26,616 nucleotides of DNA. Source: Oehlia diaphana (lineage: Eukaryota > Glomeromycota > Glomeromycetes > Glomerales > Glomeraceae). The stretch covers positions 12,171 to 38,786 of the forward strand of contig QZLH01000105.1 in NCBI GenBank assembly GCA_003833135.1. The letters are read 5' to 3'. Position 1 is the first letter of the stretch, and every line of letters begins with the position of its first letter. The notes under the pieces are model-generated. The model was given only the letters and a program-made list of their open reading frames with translations. It was not told where the DNA came from and did no database searches. The translations under genes were made by a program, and so were the position numbers. Shown in pieces: positions 18,846 to 26,616 of this stretch.

Positions 18846-19183
18846 GAGCACTGTTTGAGCCCTTTGATAAAAAGGTCAATTATTACACAAAAAGTCTCAG
18901 AAGTATTGTTTATGAAGAAGAAGTAAACAGACACGAAGTTGCACAGCAACTACTTGATGAATATCCTACAGAGAATATGAAAGTTTTCTTGAAATGTTGG
19001 TTGACCTTCTAGTGAAAATGCAACAAATGAGAAACATGAGAAACTGAATATATTAGTGTTAATTCTAAATACTTCATCATTGGATGGTTGGAAAAAGATC
19101 GCTCTAGCACTAGTATAAGTAGGCTTGGATTTAAAGAGAGATTCGCAGGTGCATTTTTTTGTCTGAAGTTGTGAGAATCAACA
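18846..19183 (+). pseudogene. decayed coding fragment of unknown family
   Basis: Three protein-like stretches follow one another in different frames. First, 18846-19012 includes SIVYEEEVNRHEVAQQLLDE and stops at TAG 19013-19015. Second, an overlapping stretch from about 18990 reads EMLVDLLVKMQQMRN before TGA near 19045. Third, from about 19047, EYISVNSKYFIIGWLEKDRS continues through a basic segment to a TGA near 19169-19171. Base composition is clearly less AT-rich than the flanks. The order and orientation suggest one ancestral gene broken by frameshifts. I cannot assign it to a family; a transposon-derived gene is possible. Confidence 0.4.
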
Positions 19184-19795
19184 GCTTGTTGACCATATGA
19201 TAACATTCAACTCTTTCTTTTTTTGTAGTTTGATGATTTCCAACCTAGTATTAACTAATAACAAAGCGGAAAAATCGATTATCACTTAAAAAGGTTAGGA
19301 TATTGACAAAATCACAAGTTTTCTTGAATTTCATGTGAACATTTTTAATGGTTACTTTTGATATCTACAATATTTACAGAACAAAGATATATTAGCCCTG
19401 CAAATTTTATCCCTGTAATTGTCATTCCTAAGAATGTCAATATTAGCCTGCAAGTAATATTCCTATAAAAAAATCTGGAAAAAAACTCAAATATGATATT
19501 ATATAAAAAATAAATTTTACTACATTTTGAATTTATTAAGCGGTACATATTGTTTACTTATTTTTTCTTTAATTTTCTACAAATAAACCTGATAACACAT
19601 TTAATTATGATAATAAATAAATTATAATTTATTTATTTTGATAATATTTGTATACATTTATGAATAATAAATAAGAATTTTTTGTAGATATTTAACAATT
19701 GTACAACTATAAATTATAAAGATATCTTTAAAATAAATAAATATTTGGCGCGCCTGATATAATAATAATTATTCAATTTTGACGAAACTATTGCC
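19184..19795. other. spacer with a small direct repeat
   Basis: No gene seen. It contains a 51-bp-spaced direct repeat (19389 and 19440) and an isolated GC-rich palindrome TTTGGCGCGCC (19744-19754), which fits an E2F-type site but lies 3' of the nearest gene. Confidence 0.45.
19389..19468 (+). repeat. imperfect ~29-bp direct repeat, 51-bp offset
   Basis: 19389-19418 and 19440-19468 share ATATTAGCC(C)TGCAA and a similar ATCCTRTAA-like tail. Between them is a small hairpin (CATTC...GAATG). Possibly the remnant of a minisatellite or transposon end. Confidence 0.55.
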
Positions 19796-21609
19796 TTAAG
19801 ATAATTTGCATATAAATGTTGACTTTCCTATGCCAGTTTCTTCCTGTGACGGTACTGATGGTAACAAATCGTTAAGTTTGTTCGACTCAAAAGATATGTA
19901 TCCTTTTGTGTGATGGGGACTATTACAATTAAATTTAGAATGAGTAATATTGCTTTCACCACATTCACAGTATAAGTGCTCATTATACCCGTATTCTACA
20001 TCCTTTTTACATCTGAAACATTTCCAATTGGAATCAATAGTTGGACAATCTTGAGGACAGGATATTTCCAATTTTATCTTCTTGTTGGGATTGTTTTTTG
20101 GCTTGGTACTTGGTAGAGGATCAAATTTAATAAGATTTGATGTGAATAATATCTTATTATCCTCATAATAATTGTCACTATCTAGTCTTCCATTGATATA
20201 ATGTCGAATTATTGGATAACTAGAACATTTTATATGAGTACATATTTTAGGATTAGCTATGAAGAATTTGCTTGACCCTTCATCTGAACTGTAAAGATCT
20301 CGAAACATACTATGCACTGAAGAGGAATCAAAATCAACAATATATTCATTATCAAAGAGTATAAAAATATCACTATTTGAATATTTGTATAGAATATACT
20401 CGATGGTTGAATTTTTCCAAGAAACACTACACTTTTGGTCTTTAATATGGGTACCAATTCAGCCAATGTTGATACCGAACGATGTTGGCGAAAGAATTCC
20501 ATCATAGAATTTTTAGATAATATACTCTCATGAAATTTTTCTAATTTATTTTCAAATTCGATAATATTAATCTTACCAGAGCGTACTTTAACAAGACATT
20601 CTGCAAGTTCGCGTCTAAACTTTGCTTCGTTTATTTCAACTTCTTGTATACGATTGCTAATTTGATCAAAAATCTTGTCCATTATAAAATCAGAAGTAGA
20701 TTGTGCGTCATTATACAAGTCGTTAAGCTTTTGTTTTGATTCGGACAAACCATCAAAAACTTGTTCTACTCTTAGGATAATTTCTACGCTTAATTCCGTT
20801 ATCATGCTAACTATCGCGACATCCTGAATAAATAGTTTTGCAAGTTCTGACAACGGATATAAAGTATATTCAATTGGAACTCCTTTCCCATTATTGTATA
20901 GTTTGGTGTATTTAGGAAGTTCAGCAATTAATTTCCTAGCTTCATCAAAGGATTGAGGAAGCTCTTTATTACTTGGAACAAAATCACCAAAAAGTTTTAT
21001 AGAGAAATGGCTATTAATATTAGAATATCGTTCTTCAACACCTAAGTGACCTCCTCCAGAGATTTTTATTTTTTCAAAGTGACATTTTAGCGCTCCTTCA
21101 ACATGAGATCTATTTACTTCATTAGTATCTTTACATTCAAATGATGCCATTATAGCAGCTCCCCACTTTATTCCTATCACCACGTGAGTAGCATTTTGGT
21201 TATTAGTAAACACATATGTAGAAATACAAGCTTTAACATCATCACGATGAATATCCAAATTTTCCTCAACTGTAGTTATTTTATATATTAAAGTTCCCTT
21301 CACGGATTTAAGACTATCTTTTTCATCGTTTAGATACTTTCCCGAACCTACTAAAGGAATCAATCCTGTGAGAACACTTACTTTTAGTTCAGCTTCAACG
21401 TCTAACTTGTTAAACTTTTCCTTATACGTATTCTCAAATTCATATAAAATTTCAGTATGTGAAATATCAACCTTTCTTATGGAATCATCTGGATACATTG
21501 ACTTAAATATCATGGTCCCGCAGAATGCATCATTTGTTACATTATATAAGGATCCAATAAATGCGCTTCTCCCAAGGGACTTCCGTGTTATTACTTTAGT
21601 ACTTGCCAT
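19796..21609 (-). pseudogene. stonustoxin/MACPF-like protein gene, frameshifted and truncated in a P-loop
   Basis: The ATG at 21609 opens about 390 codons. The beginning (LGR.AFIGSLYNV... near residues 12-25) and the central ATHVVIGIKWG segment fit the SNTX-type MACPF-like domain, which in animals belongs to pore-forming proteins; fungal homologues are not known to be venoms. An alpha-helical region follows. Near 20440-20455 the frame breaks by one base; coding continues in another frame to 19796. That second part holds a Cys-rich segment (CPxxC, CFRC, CECG; about 19925-20070), a probable zinc site, then a stub of a Walker A motif (GIGKST, 19817-19834) and a stop four codons later. Residues expected just before the P-loop look deleted, and the whole NTPase domain is missing. 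The first ORF read straight through ends at 20257 with an out-of-frame hydrophobic tail. Non-functional as a full protein, though an N-terminal product could be made. Confidence 0.7.
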
Positions 21610-21715
21610 AAATTAAAGCCAATAACAAGGGAAAATAGAATTGCGATGGGATATTGGGTCAAAATAATTATTGATTAAATAAGTAAAAATAAAGTTTTCC
21701 TGTCTGCGATTTGCG

Positions 21716-21727
21716 ATTGTCGACAAT
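21716..21727. promoter_or_regulatory. perfect 12-bp palindrome upstream of the stonustoxin-like gene
   Basis: ATTGTCGACAAT is self-complementary and lies about 107 bases before the minus-strand ATG at 21609. Its position would suit a dimeric transcription-factor site. No factor can be named. Confidence 0.3.
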
Positions 21728-22221
21728 TATATGTATAAGGATGGTTCATGCAATGATAGTAAGTTGTTTCACAATAAATTTGGTATTTTATTATACCGAG
21801 TGACAAATAAAGGGATTAATTGTGGAAAAAATAAGGAATTTTTTTTTAAAATTTTAGCTCTATAAATAATTACAACAAAAATTTAAATAATTGTAATTTT
21901 TTGTTTCGTTATTTTTATTTTATTTTATTTTTTTTTTAAAAAAAACAAAATAGTGTATTTATTGAAAAAAAAGAAAACCATTTACTTACAAAAATATCAA
22001 GATCGTCATGAAAGATTTCTAAAATTAAAATGGCATGTATCAATCTTTTCGTTACACAATTAATTTGATTTGTGGGGCAGGATTTTGAAAATTTCTTATA
22101 TTTTACGGCATTTTTTTAACCGTCACGTTAGTAACGGCAAATGATCATATGACTTAGTAAATGAAATACCCGATACCCATACATAAAAAATAATATGTAT
22201 AAAAGTAAATTATATAAAAAC
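21728..22221. other. AT-rich spacer
   Basis: No gene or RNA seen. Mixed AT-rich sequence with T runs leading into the tandem duplication. Confidence 0.5.
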
Positions 22222-22545
22222 ATATAAGTATAGAAAAAAACCGGGAAGAAGGAATGAAAAATTTATTGAAGTCTCGATCAAAAAAAAAAAATAATAATAA
22301 TAAAATAATACTAAAAAAAAAAAAAAAAAAACGGACAAAAAAAAACAATTGTAAAAAAAAAAAAAAAAATAAAAAAAAAAAATAAAAAAAAAAATATAAG
22401 TTAAGAAAAAAACCGGGAAAAAGGAAAGAAAAATTTATTGAAGTCTCGATCAAAAAAAAAAAATAATAATAATAAAATAATACTAAAAAAAAAAAAAATG
22501 AAACGGTCTAAAAAAGACCATTGTTAAAAATAAAAAATGATCCGT
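22222..22545 (+). repeat. 172-bp tandem duplication, A-rich
   Basis: Sequence from 22222 (ATATAAG...AAACCGGGAAGAAGG...GAAGTCTCGATC, then A/AAT runs) recurs from 22394 with few differences, an offset of 172 bases. The homology extends past the A-tracts into an AAACGG...ATTGT segment, ending near 22540. The second copy is nearly complete; differences are small indels in A-runs. Confidence 0.85.
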
Positions 22546-23589
22546 TCTAAAAGAGACTGAAAAAAAAAGATCCAGTCTAAAAAAAAGCTGAAAAAAGATT
22601 TTAAAGATCAAATTTATAGTAATCGATCTACTGCAACCGATCACATTATCATGAGAGGGTTAGAATGACAAGCTCTTTTTCGTTAATTAGCAAAAAAAAA
22701 AAAAAAAATACCGATTAAAATTCCGGTTTTGATCATGCACTTAATCATAAGTAAGTTTTATTTAGTTTTCTATAAATTCATTTTTATGCTATTTTTAGTC
22801 CACTTTATAAGCTTTATTTATACTTTTACCATAAAAATTTCATCTACATCATATTTTTTACTCTACTTTATAATCATATTACATATTGCTATACCTAATA
22901 ATATGAAAATCTACATAATCCTATTGAGCTGAACGATAATTTCGAATCAGTAATTTAACGGTTAATGGACTTTTAATTCTTTAATAATATAATTTAATGA
23001 TTGTACGAGCAATGTAAGACTTGATTGTAACTGATTTTAGTCGTCAGTCAATTATAGATATCAACTATATTAATAACTTTGAAAATTACTTTTTGTTTTG
23101 TTCTATAATTAACAGAAAAAAATAGTATTTATACGGTTAACATAGAATGACAAAATAGCCATGATTAAAATTTGATATAAATATTGTGTTTACAATACGT
23201 ATGAATTTTTTTCATCAAATTTTCATAAAAAACAAATCAAAGAAAAATAATCTAGGTCGCGAACTTGTCCAAACCGGCTTCCGGGACTCATCCATGAAAG
23301 GCTCATTTTTACCAAGTTTTTACAGAAATAACGGATAAATTTTTTATAGGGAGTTATATATTCCATTTTATTTTTGTATAAGAGCTTTTTTATAAGTTTA
23401 CAAGTGTCAAAAGACGCGTTGTAGTAAAAAAAAAATACGTTAATCAGGTCACACAAGTCACACTGTGGCAAATGTTACACCAAAAGTGCGATTCGATTTT
23501 GCTGAGTCACAAATTGTGTGACAAAATAGATCTGTATGACATATTAATTTTTTCGAAAAAACATATTAACCTTTGTTCTTTATTTTTTC
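22546..23589. other. AT-rich spacer with short hairpin motifs
   Basis: From 22505 to about 22600, just at the end of the duplication, a GGTCTAAAAAAGACC hairpin and two degenerate relatives recur. A hydrophobic open stretch at 22735-22932 is probably AT-driven. A less AT-rich patch at 23255-23310 (CTAGGTCGCGAACTTGTCC and following) and GTCACAC repeats near 23445-23530 with a GTCAC...GTGAC hairpin may be transposon-end debris. No supported gene. Confidence 0.45.
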
Positions 23590-23830
23590 CCGAACGAATG
23601 TGAGAAAAATGTAAAGGGAGGTCTAGTTCAACACAGGACCTACCCTATAAGTAAATAGTGACGGCAAAATCATAAGTTATGAAAGGCTGAGGGACTCGCA
23701 ATTCCGAGATCGCCAGGAGTAAAACCAACTTTGCGTCTTGCAAGTAGATCTCCATGTGAAGAGGTATGAAAATTTCCCATACAAGTGCTTTCAAGGCTTT
23801 CTTGACATTATACGACAATGTTACAATAAA
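23590..23830. other. unusual GC-richer island, probable dispersed repeat
   Basis: About 240 bases with far less A/T bias than the surroundings. All three minus-strand frames are largely open across about 23640-23820, which fits low stop density in GC-richer DNA as much as real coding. One frame gives GDLLARRKVGFTPGDLGIAS. Short stems (GGTCT...GGACC near 23620, GTATG...CATAC near 23764) are visible. It could be a SINE, a structured RNA or a piece of a retroelement. It does not look like a tRNA or 5S rRNA. Confidence 0.35.
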
Positions 23831-23934
23831 ATATATATATGTATATATATATTATCATAATGTATTATTATAAAGAACAAAGTCCTCTAAAATTATCAAT
23901 AATAGCGTTTATTTTATTATTTCTTATAACAAAC

Positions 23935-25131
23935 ATGAAAAACGCAATTTCTGAAATGTCATATCAGGGTAGTGGCTAGAAATGAACCAGGTAAAATATT
24001 TATTACTATCATAAATTTATCAAAATGGTTTGACCTTTTTTTCTTTTAATAGGTGACGTGAGAGCAACTATTCTATTAACTCCAGATGGAAAAGAAATTA
24101 TTTAGGAATGGGAAAAAAAGATGGAATGACATATGCTAATGAAATGTTTGATGAAATATCAAGGGCACTTGCGATTGAAAAAGGACGTATTTTTATACCA
24201 TATGAGAGATATCAATTTAAAAGAAATACACGTGAAGATCAAATTTTGTTACGTGTAGACATTTAAGATACCAAGATGCCAGTTCAATTAAGTTCATCTG
24301 AATTAAGAAAAAGTTTAGATAAAGCTGTTTTATTCAAAGGCACATCAGCTATAACAATCGGGTCGCGTACAGAAAATTTAGATCCCACTTATGGAGCTCC
24401 AGAATATCGTAAGTTTACATATATTCTTGGGGGAAGGGAAATATTTCGTGCATTTTAAATAATTATTGATTTATTTATAAGTATATATGTTTAAAATATT
24501 TAAATAGCTCATTTATGGCATAGATATAAATACATATTAATTGGAGTCGGAATTGAATTAATTATGTTTGTTACTATTATTATACTGCTATGCGACGGTT
24601 TTCATGTTCCCACTTATTTTATAGTATTAGCAGTTTATGGAAAGATCTAATATGTAACTTCATTTGCAGGTGCGTATTTCCCCTCCTTGCTCTTTTTGTA
24701 ATATTATATTGTAACATACTTATATTTTTCTTTTTTCTTCTCAAACATATACTGTATATAATTATAGTTGGGTGTTTTTTTTTAGTATCTCTTTCAATAT
24801 AATAATATTATGGTTTCTTATAGGTTACCAATTAATTCATTCAAAAGCTACTGAACATTGGTGGAAGGGAATTCCAAGAACCGCATTAGGATTTACACTC
24901 TTGTCATTTATAAATTTAGAAACGTTAAATGTTACATCATCAAGATGTGCAGATTATTATGAATTGAATGCGAAATTTACAGAAGAAGGAAAAAAAAGAA
25001 TTTTAATATCCATTATTTTTATAACATTTATTGAAGATGCACCACAATTAATAATTTATGCGTTATATCAAAGATATATAGTTAAATTAGTTTCTTTTAT
25101 TTACTATTTAAATGTTCATTTAAAAATATAG
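23935..25131 (+). pseudogene. decayed multi-exon membrane-protein gene of unknown family
   Basis: Exon pieces with sound splice sites: an open stretch ending VARNEPG at 23990, intron 23991-24052, exon 24053-24408, intron 24409-24507 (GTAAGT...AAATAG), exon 24508-24669, intron 24670-24823 (GTGCGT...TTATAG), exon 24824 onward. All joins are in phase. The cytosol-like N-terminal part contains TPDGKEII, TYANEMFDEISRAL and DPTYGAPEYP; the C-terminal half has several hydrophobic segments (ILIGVGIELIMFVTIIILL, ALGFTLLSFINLETL, ILISIIFITFIEDAPQLIIY), so about four membrane helices. Breaks: a frameshift before about 23970, TAG at 24103, a one-base shift in the A-run at 24113-24119, TAA at 24264 and TAA at 24648. 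The last exon reads to TAG at 25129-25131 but the true end is unclear. It resembles uncharacterised multi-pass proteins of mycorrhizal fungi, by impression only. Confidence 0.6.
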
Positions 25132-25581
25132 AGCTTTAACAAGCACGATAAACAAAACTGATAGTGATATAGCTAGTTAATTGCAAAAATGATTCCCCGA
25201 AATGTATTAGTAGTATTACGCTGGTACAAACAGATAACTTACTAAACTAAAGAATGCAACTAGACATGTGATCTTAACCAAAATTTGATTTGATCACTTT
25301 TGATTGGTAGGCACTCTATAAATTACTTTAAAATATTCTCATGAAATTATCCGATTTAATACTCATGACCGGTTTGATGATACCGGTTGATCCAAAATCA
25401 ATTTGGTAAACAAGGGGCTTAAAACTTTCTCATATTCATCACATTATTATTCAAAACCATAATTTTATGATAATAACGGTTATATTTTTAGTAAAATAAT
25501 GAGTTTAATCATTAAAGATTTTTCTCGGAAATTTATCGATCGAAACCTCGTATTATTTCTTTCTTTATGAAACTCTCAGAT
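25132..25581. other. AT-rich spacer
   Basis: No gene seen. ACCGGT-type palindromic pieces occur near 25368-25388. The 3' remnants of the membrane-protein pseudogene may reach into this stretch. Confidence 0.45.
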
Positions 25582-25731
25582 TTATTTCGTTAATTCGTTT
25601 ATTTTATTTGAATCCTTGTTTAGCCCATCTTTATCATCAGACAGATATACGTCGTTCAAGATGTGGTCGGCGTCACAATTACTCGTGTCATCAACAAATG
25701 TGAAAAATATGATGGGATCTTCGTTTTCATT
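25582..25731 (-). CDS. possible terminal exon, acidic 49-aa segment
   Basis: On the minus strand a frame open from 25731 to TAA at 25584-25582 encodes 49 acidic, hydrophilic residues (NENEDPIIFFTFVDDTSNCD and on). It is preceded by CTCTATCAG, a possible 3' splice site (AG at 25733-25732). The local composition is less AT-rich than its flanks. No ATG opens it in frame, so it would be an internal or last exon. The plus strand is also open in part, so orientation is not certain. No family recognised. Confidence 0.3.
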   Translation of the reverse strand, partial: NENEDPIIFFTFVDDTSNCDADHILNDVYLSDDKDGLNKDSNKINELTK

Positions 25732-26246
25732 CTGATAGAGGTAACAATTTGATAGAGGAAATAATTAAAAAATCTTGACGAGAAATTTGATGGAATATGT
25801 GCGATGTCATATTATCACTTAAAGACTAGTATAATTGTATAAGAAAAAAAATTTCTCACAAAGTGGTTAGCAAAGGAAATTTAAATGAAGAAATTATTTG
25901 CCATATTAGTTTATTGAGTACAGCATTTAAGTTGCTAGTGAATTGAAGTGCAACAGGGAAATGATACATTCAATTATTGGTTGTTTCTTAATTTAACGTT
26001 TTCCTATTACCAAAATTAAATCACTCAGAGGTTAACTTTGGAGAATATCAAATATGTGGGATTACATGACACCCATGAAATGCGGCTTTAACGTATAAAA
26101 GAATAAGAAGAACACTTTTCAATCAAACCGATGTTATGTCAAAGGTTAGTTCCTTATCTGTGCTGGCCTTCCCATTAGTAAAATAAAAAAAAGTTAACCA
26201 AATTTCATCCGAATATTTCTAATTCAAGGAAAATGTTTACGGGACG
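25732..26246. other. spacer without a supported gene
   Basis: Mixed AT-rich sequence. A 37-codon minus-strand ORF (25969-25856) is the longest open stretch and has no features. If the exon at 25582-25731 is real, its upstream exons should be here, but I could not find them. Confidence 0.4.
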
Positions 26247-26344
26247 CATTTATTTCACCGAAAATCGTCTCACCGACAATCAACTTACCGACAGTCATTT
26301 CACCGACAGGGTCGTTTCAACTACAGTATCATTTCACTGACAAC
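26247..26344 (+). repeat. 15-bp minisatellite (TTTCACCGACA-type), about six units
   Basis: Six diverged units of 15-17 bases, each built on (C)NTTTCACCGACARt: for example CGTCTCACCGACAAT, CAACTTACCGACAGT and CATTTCACCGACAGG. GC content is far above the surroundings. Similar tandem units occur near ends of DNA transposons in several eukaryotes, so this may be a transposon-terminal array. Confidence 0.85.
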
Positions 26345-26616
26345 TAAAAATATTAATAAAAAAAAATACAAAAAAAATAGCATTATTAAAAATTTTTTAT
26401 TGTGAAATCTTATTTTATTTAGCTGTTTTCTATATTTAACATAATTTCATAATACTACTATATTTAATGCTTACGCAATCAAAATATTTATATATATCTT
26501 AGAAATTCCATATCATATATTAACACTAATAAAAACTTATGCTTAATGCTTCTAATACATAAAATGAATAAAAATATATAAACTAATTAAAATGAAATAT
26601 TGTGGGCTATTCCTCG
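26345..26616. other. AT-rich spacer to the window edge
   Basis: Very AT-rich with no recognisable feature. It may belong to the same element as the minisatellite. Confidence 0.5.

Noticed and set aside
19009..19548. Minus-strand ORFs of 65 and 67 codons
   Set aside because: The first is antisense to protein-like plus-strand debris and the second crosses the short direct repeat with no motif or splice support.
19744..19754. E2F-like TTTGGCGCGCC site
   Set aside because: Lies downstream of the nearest gene with no promoter next to it; a single match is not evidence of regulation.
22154..22453. 99-codon minus-strand ORF rich in Phe
   Set aside because: Translation of poly-A tracts inside the tandem duplication.
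22729..22932. Hydrophobic plus-strand ORF
   Set aside because: AT-rich composition alone gives Ile/Phe/Leu/Tyr-rich translations; no start context, splice site or homologous pattern.
25856..25969. 37-codon minus-strand ORF starting at an ATG
   Set aside because: No signal peptide, motif or splice support; length is within chance expectation.
1..26616. CRISPR array, rRNA or prokaryotic operon structure
   Set aside because: No regular repeat-spacer pattern, no rRNA-like sequence, and genes carry spliceosomal introns, so the window is eukaryotic.

Overview
The window looks like an accessory, transposon-rich piece of a very AT-rich fungal nuclear genome. The best fit is an arbuscular mycorrhizal fungus (Glomeromycotina, Rhizophagus-like). 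The grounds are short GT-AG introns, a long Sel1-repeat protein, a TKL-like kinase of the type expanded in that group, a stonustoxin/MACPF-like gene, and Helitron, Tc1 and hAT-like remnants in A/T-homopolymer-rich spacers. The organism call is an inference from gene families and composition.

Layout. 1-1362: a possible 3' end of a gene (1-60), then AT-rich spacer with one short minus-strand exon-like ORF. 1363-5492: a nearly full-length Helitron Rep-helicase, broken by three nonsense codons and one frameshift. 5493-9224: long spacer with small repeats and a decayed minus-strand gene (6905-7683). 9225-9604: a putative two-exon orphan gene (+). 9916-10135: a two-exon minus-strand gene for a 46-residue secreted peptide with signal sequence and Lys-Arg site, missed by plain ORF calling because it is short and split by an intron. 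11158-11788: a Tc1/mariner transposase relic whose ORF is interrupted by a 177-bp GT...AG segment that is mostly one large hairpin; a hAT-like terminus abuts its 3' side. 12175-14778: an intact 867-residue Sel1-repeat protein. 15576-17219: a spliced protein kinase of at least four exons, possibly extended by a fifth exon carrying an unrecognised domain with a 30-bp duplication. 17791-18170: an array of alternating inverted repeats. 18446-19183: coding debris. 19796-21609: a frameshifted, truncated stonustoxin-like gene ending inside a P-loop. 22222-22545: a 172-bp tandem duplication. 23935-25131: a decayed multi-exon membrane-protein gene. 25582-25731: a possible coding exon (-). 26247-26344: a 15-bp minisatellite.

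Nothing suggests an operon. The apparently functional genes are the Sel1 protein, the kinase, the secreted peptide and perhaps the 9225-9604 gene. Sel1 and kinase families are often expanded together in these fungi and are thought to serve signalling, but no direct link between these two genes is visible here. The rest is mobile-element and pseudogene material. The observations most worth following are the Kex2-type secreted peptide gene, the hairpin with intron-like borders inside the transposase, and the possible fifth exon of the kinase.
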